Positions 1-3,224 of a stretch of DNA of 5,286 bases are shown here, one piece after another. Each line of letters opens with the position of its first letter. Within the stretch, counting starts at the first letter, position 1. The notes beneath the pieces are model-generated. The model was not told where the DNA came from. It worked only from the letters and a program-made list of their open reading frames with translations, and did not search any database. The DNA comes from a bacterium. Lineage in GTDB: Bacteria > Patescibacteriota > Minisyncoccia > UBA6257 > 02-FULL-45-10c. Position numbers and translations under genes: made by a program. The stretch is from NCBI GenBank assembly GCA_021799965.1, contig JAJYZL010000043.1:1-5286 (forward strand), in the 5' to 3' direction.

Positions 1-7
1 TTTAATT

Positions 8-505
8 ATGTATTTATATTTTTTACTTGTCATCGCATCATTGCTTTTAGTTAATTTTGCCTATGCCATTTGTCCCGTCTGTATAGTTGCGATTGGTGCC
101 GGAGTAGGGATAGCGGAAAAGTACGGCGTTGATGATACGATTGTCGGTTTATGGTCGGGCGCTTTAATTGTCGCTATGGCCTGGTGGACGGTGAACTGGC
201 TTATAAATAAAAATTGGAAATTTAGAGGAATGGGCTCAATCGTGTTTGTTGCTTACTATCTTCTTACAATAGTTCCGCTTTATTACGCCGGTCTTATCGG
301 CAAAATATCCAATAAATTTTGGGGTATAGACAAACTTTTTTTGGGAATCATTATTGGCGGAATTTTGTTTTATGCCGGAGAAAGCCTGCATTTTTATCTC
401 AAATCTAAAAATAATAATAAGGTTTATTTCTATTTTCAGCGAGTTATTATTCCGGTAATAGTTCTTATTTTAGCTAGCGTTGTTTTTTACTTCTTAACGA
501 AGTAA
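8..505 (+). CDS. Multi-pass membrane protein with N-terminal CxxC motif
   Basis: This 165-residue protein is mostly hydrophobic. Residues 3-20 resemble a signal peptide or first membrane segment, with an AYA cleavage-like site just before ICPVC, so the CxxC pair (C22, C25) would lie at the outer membrane face. Further likely membrane segments are at about 44-64, 76-97, 108-130 and 144-163. The segment after the CxxC is glycine-rich (IGAGVGIAEKYGVDDT) and is followed by WW and W residues. I recall similar CPVC-containing small membrane proteins from Patescibacteria, but I know no assigned function. A thiol-redox or metal-binding role is inference from the CxxC. The ATG at 8 is taken because it directly precedes the signal-like segment; only 7 upstream bases are visible, so no promoter can be judged. 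The next gene starts 23 bp downstream on the same strand, suggesting an operon. Confidence 0.8.
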   Translation: MYLYFLLVIASLLLVNFAYAICPVCIVAIGAGVGIAEKYGVDDTIVGLWSGALIVAMAWWTVNWLINKNWKFRGMGSIVFVAYYLLTIVPLYYAGLIGKISNKFWGIDKLFLGIIIGGILFYAGESLHFYLKSKNNNKVYFYFQRVIIPVIVLILASVVFYFLTK

Positions 506-528
506 AATTTAATAATTAAATTATACAT

Positions 529-1056
529 ATGATTGATATTAAAAAACTCAATGAGTTTATAGAAAAAGTGGACCATATGAAGAAGCAGGAGAAGATGGAT
601 CTGTCTTCGGATGAGGATCTGAGCATTGCTATTATGAACCTTGTAAGTATAGAGGAGCATTTCTTTTTTACCGGCGTTAAAACTAATAAGCCGGAATATT
701 TTGATTTACTTAAAGAAGTTCGCGAAATGCGCAAAGAGCTTCTTAAAAAAATTATTAAAGAATATGAGGGCGAGGTTTGGTGTATCTCCAAGCATTTACT
801 TTCAGCGTCTATGCGTTTAATGGAAGTTGGCACGAAGCAGTTGAGCATCGGCAATAAAAAAGAGGCACAAGAGCTTTTTAGAAAAGCTTATAATCTGTAT
901 TCTCTTTTCTGGGGACTTAATATGAAGCTTATTAAAACAAGCGATATCAAAAAAATAGACGACAATGCGCTTAATCGGCACGATGTGGAAAGGGGAGGGG
1001 CTATGGGTAAGCTCGGCGAACTAATTAAGAAGGCCGTGGATTGTTGCATTGAATAA
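529..1056 (+). CDS. Hypothetical helical protein upstream of hemerythrin
   Basis: I do not recognise a named family in this 175-residue protein. It has no signal peptide or membrane segment and is probably cytosolic. It is rich in K, E, L and M and reads as almost entirely alpha-helical: helix-like stretches at about 3-20, 29-48 (including EEHFFF at 42-47), 57-79, 83-105 and 110-135, then a K/D-rich linker, a GGAMG stretch near 156-160, and a C-terminal helix ending in DCCIE. The fourth and fifth helices (around WCISKHLLSASMRL and KKEAQELFRKAYNLY) resemble a helical-hairpin or TPR-like bundle, but no repeat consensus is convincing. It ends only 6 bp before the hemerythrin start codon, so the two are probably co-transcribed and may share a job, such as oxygen or redox sensing. 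That role is inference from context alone. Confidence 0.8.
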   Translation: MIDIKKLNEFIEKVDHMKKQEKMDLSSDEDLSIAIMNLVSIEEHFFFTGVKTNKPEYFDLLKEVREMRKELLKKIIKEYEGEVWCISKHLLSASMRLMEVGTKQLSIGNKKEAQELFRKAYNLYSLFWGLNMKLIKTSDIKKIDDNALNRHDVERGGAMGKLGELIKKAVDCCIE

Positions 1057-1062
1057 TAGGAT

Positions 1063-1479
1063 ATGATTTTTGCCTGGGAACAAAAATATAGCGTTAATGT
1101 TAGAGAAATAGATCTTCAGCATAAAGAAGTATTAGAGTCGATGCATTTTATTTACGATCTAATAATTTCTAAAAAGCCGTTGAGTGATTTAAATAAAGCA
1201 TTGGATGTTTTAATGCATCACTCAAACGCTCATTTTTTGACCGAAGAGAATTATTTCAAGGAATTTAATTATGGCGGCGCAGAAGAGCATATTGAAGCTC
1301 ATAATAAATTAAGAAAAGATCTGGCTGATTTTGTTGAAAAAATTAAAAAACAAGATGGCGCTGGCATATACAAAATATTCTATGATTTGATTGATTTTCT
1401 AGAAAATTGGTTAGTTGACCACCTGGAAACATTAGATAAAAAATACACAAAGTGTTTTAATGAGCATGGCTTGCACTAA
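1063..1479 (+). CDS. Bacteriohemerythrin (di-iron oxygen-binding protein)
   Basis: This 138-residue protein has the usual length of a single-domain bacteriohemerythrin, a four-helix bundle that reversibly binds O2 at a di-iron site. All expected ligands are visible: H20 in IDLQHK, H57 and E61 in HFLTEE, H76 and H80 in HIEAH, and H120 and D125 in DHLETLDKKY. The N-terminal W5 and the DKKY ending are also typical. There is no membrane or signaling domain attached, so it is likely a soluble cytosolic oxygen carrier, scavenger or sensor. It follows the upstream helical protein by 6 bp. An AGGA lies only two bases before the ATG, too close for a normal Shine-Dalgarno. A strong terminator begins within its stop codon, marking the operon end. 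In a presumably fermentative organism an oxygen-binding protein suggests oxygen protection or sensing, which is inference. Confidence 0.95.
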   Translation: MIFAWEQKYSVNVREIDLQHKEVLESMHFIYDLIISKKPLSDLNKALDVLMHHSNAHFLTEENYFKEFNYGGAEEHIEAHNKLRKDLADFVEKIKKQDGAGIYKIFYDLIDFLENWLVDHLETLDKKYTKCFNEHGLH

Positions 1480-1502
1480 AAAACCGCTTTAAGCGGTTTT
1501 TT
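1478..1502. terminator. Bidirectional intrinsic terminator
   Basis: A perfect 25-base inverted repeat: A6-CCGCTT, a central T at 1490, then AAGCGG-T6. The realistic fold is a CCGC/GCGG stem with a short TTTAA loop, extended by A-U pairs. Because it has an A-run on one side and a T-run on the other it can work in both directions. It ends the hemerythrin operon (its first bases are part of the TAA stop) and also tRNA-Ala(GGC) on the minus strand, whose CCA end is 4 bases away. Confidence 0.9.
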
Positions 1503-1506
1503 GATT

Positions 1507-1580
1507 TGGTGGACCTAGGGAGAATCGAACTCCCACCTCCTCCATGCCATGGAGATGTAATACCATTTTACTATAGGCCC
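1507..1580 (-). tRNA. tRNA-Ala(GGC), CCA encoded
   Basis: On the minus strand a complete cloverleaf runs from 1580 to 1507. The acceptor stem GGGCCTA/TAGGTCC includes the G3-U70 wobble that specifies alanine. The D-stem is GTAA/TTAC, the anticodon stem TCTCC/GGAGG with loop ATGGCAT (anticodon GGC, codon GCC), and the T-arm GGGAG-TTCGATT-CTCCC. The discriminator is A73, followed by an encoded CCA at 1507-1509. It is the only tRNA here with a genomic CCA. The D-arm and anticodon stem look more like a bacterial tRNA-Gly(GCC) body than a usual tRNA-Ala, but G3-U70 and A73 argue for alanine. Confidence 0.92.
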
Positions 1581-1594
1581 TGCTGACTGTTTAT

Positions 1595-1622
1595 ATAATA
1601 AAGGTTTTTAAATTTTTTTCAA
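1595..1622 (-). promoter_or_regulatory. Promoter for tRNA-Ala(GGC)
   Basis: On the minus strand there is a -35-like TTGAAA (1622-1617), a 16-bp spacer and a -10-like TATTAT (1600-1595). Transcription would start about 8 bases before the tRNA 5' end at 1580. The region is very AT-rich, so chance matches are possible. Confidence 0.5.
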
Positions 1623-1668
1623 CAAGTTTAATCTTTGATTTTTATTTTTTTAGTTTTTATTACGTGCT

Positions 1669-1770
1669 CTCGAGAGGAATCGAACCTCTATTTTATCCTT
1701 AGGATCCAGCACTAATGTCCTACCAATATGTGTCCTCGAGAGGAATCGAACCTCTATTTTATCCTTAGGA
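1669..1770. repeat. 36-bp direct repeat from tRNA anticodon loop to acceptor stem
   Basis: Two identical 36-base copies lie at 1669-1704 and 1735-1770, offset by 66 bases. Each starts CTCGAGAGGAATCG on the plus strand and ends TTAGGA, and corresponds to the tRNA 3' half from anticodon loop to inner acceptor stem. A matching 22-base pair from the 5' half lies at 1778-1799 and 1860-1881. The 3'-half repeat resembles the att-type duplication left by tRNA-targeting integrases, but only 30 bases separate the copies and no integrase gene is visible. Confidence 0.85.
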
Positions 1771-1813
1771 CGGATTTGTTCTATCCATTGAACTACGAGG
1801 ACATAGTGCTGGA
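1705..1813. repeat. Inverted repeat bracketing the inner tRNA
   Basis: The plus-strand arm TCCAGCACTAATGTCCT (1705-1721) is the reverse complement of AGGACATAGTGCTGGA (1798-1813) apart from one extra A, giving 16 bp with a one-base bulge. The second arm includes most of the inner tRNA's 5' acceptor strand (1798-1802). In the minus-strand transcript these arms could pair with each other, closing a stem under the inner tRNA, or compete with its own acceptor stem. The arms could also be terminal inverted repeats of a small insertion. Confidence 0.8.
1731..1802 (-). tRNA. tRNA-Arg(CCT), nested inside another tRNA-like gene
   Basis: A complete cloverleaf on the minus strand, 72 bases without CCA. 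The acceptor stem is GTCCTCG/CGAGGAC, then TA, D-stem GTTC/GAAC with loop AATGGATA, anticodon stem AATCC/GGATA (one mismatch at the outer pair), loop GTCCTAA with anticodon CCT (codon AGG), a four-base variable loop, T-arm AGAGG-TTCGATT-CCTCT, and discriminator A. The next bases are CAC, so CCA must be added by tRNA nucleotidyltransferase. No separate promoter is obvious between the outer 5' half and this gene, so it is probably transcribed from the promoter near 1914-1919. The 5' acceptor strand is also one arm of the flanking inverted repeat. Confidence 0.9.
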
Positions 1814-1830
1814 CGCGGCGTATTTGTTTT

Positions 1831-1860
1831 CCCCGTAATTAGCTTTGCTATAGTGCGGGG
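1831..1860 (-). other. Hairpin at the start of the tRNA insert
   Basis: CCCCG (1831-1835) pairs with CGGGG (1856-1860), enclosing an inner TAGC/GCTA stem with a three-base loop and a mismatched internal loop between. In the minus-strand transcript it directly follows the D-arm of the outer tRNA half, so the insert begins with a structured element before the stem carrying the inner tRNA. Confidence 0.55.
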
Positions 1861-1913
1861 TTCTATCCATTGAACTACGAGAGCATCCGTTCTTGCCGAA
1901 CTCGCTTTATGAT

Positions 1914-1919
1914 ATTATA
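1914..1919 (-). promoter_or_regulatory. -10 element for the tRNA-Arg locus
   Basis: A perfect TATAAT reads on the minus strand from 1919 to 1914, about 30 bases before the outer tRNA 5' end at 1884. No good -35 hexamer is present at the normal distance. That position is occupied by the palindrome at 1931-1950. Confidence 0.6.
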
Positions 1920-1930
1920 TTTTTTTAAAA

Positions 1931-1950
1931 TTATCCACAGCTTGTGGAAA
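1931..1950. promoter_or_regulatory. Palindrome containing a perfect DnaA-box sequence
   Basis: TTATCCACA (1931-1939) matches the DnaA-box consensus exactly. It forms a near-palindrome with the following bases: TCCACA, GCT, TGTGGA. The second half is an imperfect box on the other strand. The site covers the -35 region of the minus-strand tRNA promoter. It could be an operator or a DnaA site. A single paired site is not enough to call a replication origin. Confidence 0.4.
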
Positions 1951-1984
1951 TTGTTTTTTAAGTTTATGTATTATACTAAATTCA

Positions 1985-2167
1985 GACTTTTATTTGTGTA
2001 ATAAAAGTTTGGCATTGTACCTAGAAAAGGGTTTTCCGTTTAAATATCATTGTGAGGATGACGTTTCTGCGGAATGTGTAAATTTTTTGACTGTTCCAAA
2101 TTTGGAGTCAAAAGGTTTGCCGACCCTTTTGTGGGTGTAATGTACAGGGCAAAATCGCCCCTTTTTT
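1985..2167 (+). ncRNA. Candidate structured RNA or attenuator-like segment
   Basis: No protein is convincing in this interval, but several helices can be drawn. ACTTTTATT/AATAAAAGT (1986-2008, loop TGTGT) is a perfect 9-bp stem. GAAAA/TTTTC flanks GGG near 2024-2036. TTTTGACT (2085-2092) pairs with AGTCAAAA (2106-2113). CAAAAGG (2109-2115) can instead pair with CCTTTTG (2125-2131), which in turn competes with ACCC/GGGT (2123-2136). The segment ends with a GC hairpin and six T's. Overlapping alternative helices before a terminator are what an attenuator or riboswitch would show. I recognise no known RNA family, and AT-rich DNA forms such helices by chance. A weak TATACT lies at 1972-1977 as a possible -10. 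Confidence 0.3.
2147..2167 (+). terminator. Terminator-like hairpin with T-tract
   Basis: GGGC (2147-2150), a six-base AAAATC loop, GCCC (2157-2160), one C, then six T's (2162-2167). The stem is short, but its GC content and the T-tract fit an intrinsic terminator on the plus strand. There is no protein gene just upstream, so it would end a non-coding transcript. Confidence 0.5.
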
Positions 2168-2203
2168 GTTTTAAGGGAATTGTTTATCCGTCTTATTTTA
2201 AGA

Positions 2204-2232
2204 TTGTTCGGATTTTTGCCGCTTGGTATACT
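2204..2232 (+). promoter_or_regulatory. Promoter of the zinc-ribbon gene
   Basis: TTGTTC (2204-2209), a 17-bp spacer and TATACT (2227-2232), with an extended -10 TGG directly before the hexamer. The start site would be near 2239, giving a leader of about 78 bases before the ATG at 2318. Confidence 0.6.
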
Positions 2233-2253
2233 TATTTTATAGGGAATCGTCAG

Positions 2254-2278
2254 GGAAATTGATTTTAAATTAATTTCC
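2254..2278 (+). other. Leader hairpin of the zinc-ribbon mRNA
   Basis: GGAAATTGATTT (2254-2265) and AAATTAATTTCC (2267-2278) are complementary over 12 positions with a single G-U pair around a central T. A realistic fold has about ten pairs and a five-base loop. It lies between the predicted transcription start and the ATG and could stabilise the mRNA or affect translation. Confidence 0.5.
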
Positions 2279-2317
2279 ATAAGGTCGCGATTTACCCTTA
2301 ATCTAATTTTTAAAAAT

Positions 2318-2476
2318 ATGGAAGCTCGATGTATGAAGTGTAAGGCTCCGAAAATGATGAAGGATGAAAAAGAAGTAGAAATGAAGCGGAAGGGCGGTAA
2401 GATGGGTAGGGCTATGACCGGCGTTTGCCCGGATTGCGGCACTAAAATGTTTAGGATCCTGCCCGCCCAAAAATAA
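2318..2476 (+). CDS. Small double-CxxC zinc-ribbon protein (DUF5679-like)
   Basis: This 52-residue protein begins MEARCMKCKAPKMMKD. Two CxxC pairs, C5/C8 (CMKC) and C37/C40 (CPDC), fit a four-cysteine zinc ribbon. The middle is very rich in K and M (KEVEMKRKGGKMGRAMTG), and the end is GTKMFRILPAQK. The overall pattern, with MKD near residue 15 and the CPxCGTKMFRI tail, matches small DUF5679-type proteins that I recall as frequent in Patescibacteria. Their function is not established; the basic charge suggests nucleic-acid or ribosome binding, which is inference. The ATG at 2318 is chosen because it is five residues before the first CxxC pair and follows a clear promoter and leader. The gene appears monocistronic, with its own terminator 20 bases downstream. 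No Shine-Dalgarno is visible. Confidence 0.85.
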   Translation: MEARCMKCKAPKMMKDEKEVEMKRKGGKMGRAMTGVCPDCGTKMFRILPAQK

Positions 2477-2495
2477 TACTGGGCCAAATATAAAG

Positions 2496-2526
2496 ATCTG
2501 GCTTGTGAGGAGCCGGATTTTTATTT
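2496..2526 (+). terminator. Intrinsic terminator after the zinc-ribbon gene
   Basis: ATCTGGCT and AGCCGGAT form eight pairs (one G-U) around the loop TGTGAGG, followed by TTTTTATTT. The core from GGCT through the T-tract is repeated after the SWIB gene. Confidence 0.9.
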
Positions 2527-2547
2527 GTGGGAATACTCTATGGATTA

Positions 2548-2556
2548 TGATATACT
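2548..2556 (+). promoter_or_regulatory. Extended -10 promoter of the SWIB gene
   Basis: TGATATACT is an extended -10 (TGN then TATACT at 2551-2556). No good -35 lies at 16-18 bp, as expected for extended -10 promoters. The leader would be about 45 bases and contains a small AAGGT/ACCTT hairpin (2576-2591). Confidence 0.5.
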
Positions 2557-2606
2557 TACCATAAGTAAAAACTAAAAGGTCGTATAACCTTCTAATTTAA
2601 AAAAAC

Positions 2607-2861
2607 ATGGCAACAAAGAATTCTGCGTTTATGAAGCCAATGACAGTCAGCGCTGATTTGGCGGCTGTCGTTGGAAAGGGTCCGATGCCGAGGTCTGAAG
2701 TTGTAAAAAAGCTTTGGGCATATATCAAGAGCAAGAATCTTCAGGATCAGAAAAATAAACGCAATATCAATGCCGACGAAGCTTTGAAAAAAGTTTTCGG
2801 AGGAAAAAGCGTTGTGAATATGTTTGAAATGACCAAGCTCGTTTCTAAGCATCTTTCCTAA
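2607..2861 (+). CDS. SWIB/MDM2-domain protein
   Basis: This 84-residue protein is almost entirely one SWIB domain. After a short basic tail (MATKNSAFMKP), the pattern LAAVVGKGPMPRSEVVKKLWAYIKSKNLQD (in order from residue 18, described here as motif pieces LAAVVG, MPRSEVVKKLW, YIKSKNLQD) is followed by KNKRNINADEALKKVF and MFEMTKLVSKHL, the usual SWIB order. In eukaryotes SWIB occurs in the BAF60 subunits of chromatin remodelers and in MDM2. Stand-alone forms are known in Chlamydiae and in some other bacteria, where a chromosome or topology role has been suggested. The protein here is lysine-rich and has no fused topoisomerase domain. A DNA- or protein-binding role in nucleoid organisation is inference. 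It has its own promoter and terminator, so it is probably monocistronic. The ATG at 2607 follows an A-rich leader with no Shine-Dalgarno. Confidence 0.93.
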   Translation: MATKNSAFMKPMTVSADLAAVVGKGPMPRSEVVKKLWAYIKSKNLQDQKNKRNINADEALKKVFGGKSVVNMFEMTKLVSKHLS

Positions 2862-2863
2862 GT

Positions 2864-2891
2864 TAATTTCGAAATTAGCGTAGCGATACGC
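2864..2891. other. Palindrome and GCGA-loop hairpin after the SWIB gene
   Basis: TAATTTCGAAATTA (2864-2877) is a perfect 14-base palindrome. It is followed at once by GCGTA-GCGA-TACGC (2878-2891), a five-pair stem with a GNRA-type tetraloop. Both lie between the SWIB stop codon and its terminator and may protect the mRNA 3' end. Confidence 0.5.
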
Positions 2892-2903
2892 ATTAAATAA
2901 AAA

Positions 2904-2931
2904 ATTCGGCTTGTGAGGAGCCGGATTTTTT
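2904..2931 (+). terminator. Intrinsic terminator after the SWIB gene
   Basis: ATTCGGCT and AGCCGGAT form eight pairs (one G-U) around the loop TGTGAGG, followed by six T's. It is a near copy of the terminator after the zinc-ribbon gene, including the whole loop. Confidence 0.9.
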
Positions 2932-2959
2932 ATTAAGATTTAAAGGCGTTAAGTTAAAC

Positions 2960-3046
2960 GGAAGCGTGCCAGAGAGGTCGAATGGGCCGCACTCGAAATG
3001 CGGTATACCCGAAAGGGTATCGGAGGTTCGAATCCTCCCGCTTCCG
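2960..3046 (+). tRNA. tRNA-Ser(CGA)
   Basis: A class II tRNA of 87 bases. The acceptor stem is GGAAGCG/CGCTTCC and the discriminator G73. The anticodon stem CCGCA/TGCGG closes loop CTCGAAA with anticodon CGA (codon TCG). The long variable arm ATACCC-GAAA-GGGTAT and the T-arm GGAGG-TTCGAAT-CCTCC are clear. The next bases are CTT, so CCA is not encoded. No strong promoter of its own is visible, and it lies about 30 bases after the SWIB terminator. Confidence 0.95.
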
Positions 3047-3088
3047 CTTTATTATAATTAAAAAAAATATCTGACGAGAAATAAAAAT

Positions 3089-3117
3089 TTGCTGATTTTA
3101 AGTTTTTAATTTATTCT
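3089..3117 (+). promoter_or_regulatory. Possible promoter for tRNA-Ala(TGC)
   Basis: TTGCTG (3089-3094), a 17-bp spacer and TATTCT (3112-3117) would start transcription a few bases before the tRNA at 3128. Both hexamers are partial matches, so co-transcription with tRNA-Ser is equally possible. Confidence 0.35.
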
Positions 3118-3127
3118 TTTGTGCAGG

Positions 3128-3198
3128 GGGCCATTAGCTTAGTGGTAGAGCACCCGGTTTGCATCCGGGAGACGCGAGTTCAATTCTCGCATGGTCCA
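3128..3198 (+). tRNA. tRNA-Ala(TGC)
   Basis: The acceptor stem GGGCCAT/ATGGTCC contains the alanine-specifying G3-U70 wobble. The D-stem is GCTT/GAGC. The anticodon stem CCCGG/CCGGG closes loop TTTGCAT with anticodon TGC (codons GCA and GCG, likely others by wobble). The T-arm is GCGAG-TTCAATT-CTCGC and the discriminator A73. The next bases are CAA, so CCA is not encoded. It converges on comF, whose stop codon is 26 bases away. Confidence 0.95.
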
Positions 3199-3224
3199 CA
3201 ATTAGATCTTAGATTAAAAAATTT

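Larger units (their letters stand above)
1665..1884 (-). pseudogene. Interrupted tRNA-Arg-like gene, split around an inner tRNA
   Basis: Two tRNA halves flank the complete tRNA-Arg(CCT). The 5' half (1884-1860) has acceptor strand GCTCTCG, TA, and D-arm GTTCAATGGATAGAAC. The 3' half (about 1705-1665) has ATCC-TAA-GGAT, variable loop, T-arm AGAGG-TTCGATT-CCTCT, acceptor strand CGAGAGC and A73, with no CCA. The halves pair perfectly over 7 bp, so they belong to each other and not to the inner tRNA. About 154 bases (1706-1859) separate them. If that insert were removed, the anticodon arm would be only ATCC-TAA-GGAT with no anticodon, four bases short compared with the inner copy. It is therefore probably not a functional arginine tRNA as it stands. 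It may be a disrupted gene, an insertion scar, or a nested structured RNA. The break lies at the D-arm/anticodon-arm junction, not at the usual intron site (37/38). Confidence 0.75.

Noticed and set aside
516..854. Minus-strand open frame of 112 codons opposite the helical protein gene
   Set aside because: It is fully antisense to a gene with better composition and operon spacing, and its translation is S/I/R-rich with no recognisable domain.
1706..1859. Group I or group II intron in the outer tRNA
   Set aside because: The insert is about 154 bases, of which 72 are an intact tRNA. No group I core or group II domain V was recognised, the position is not a usual intron site, and joining the halves would leave no anticodon.
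1669..1881. CRISPR array
   Set aside because: The repeats are halves of tRNA genes, there are only two copies of each, and no cas gene is present.
1920..1960. Replication origin at the DnaA-box palindrome
   Set aside because: Only one perfect box and one imperfect partner are present. There is no box cluster, and dnaA or dnaN is not nearby.
2074..2262. Plus-strand open frame of 62 codons
   Set aside because: It covers two hairpins, a terminator-like element and the promoter of the next gene. The translation shows no domain.
2047..2487. Minus-strand open frame of 146 codons
   Set aside because: It runs opposite the promoter, leader hairpin and zinc-ribbon gene, and its product resembles no protein family.
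2592..2852. Minus-strand open frame opposite the SWIB gene
   Set aside because: It is antisense to a clear SWIB domain.
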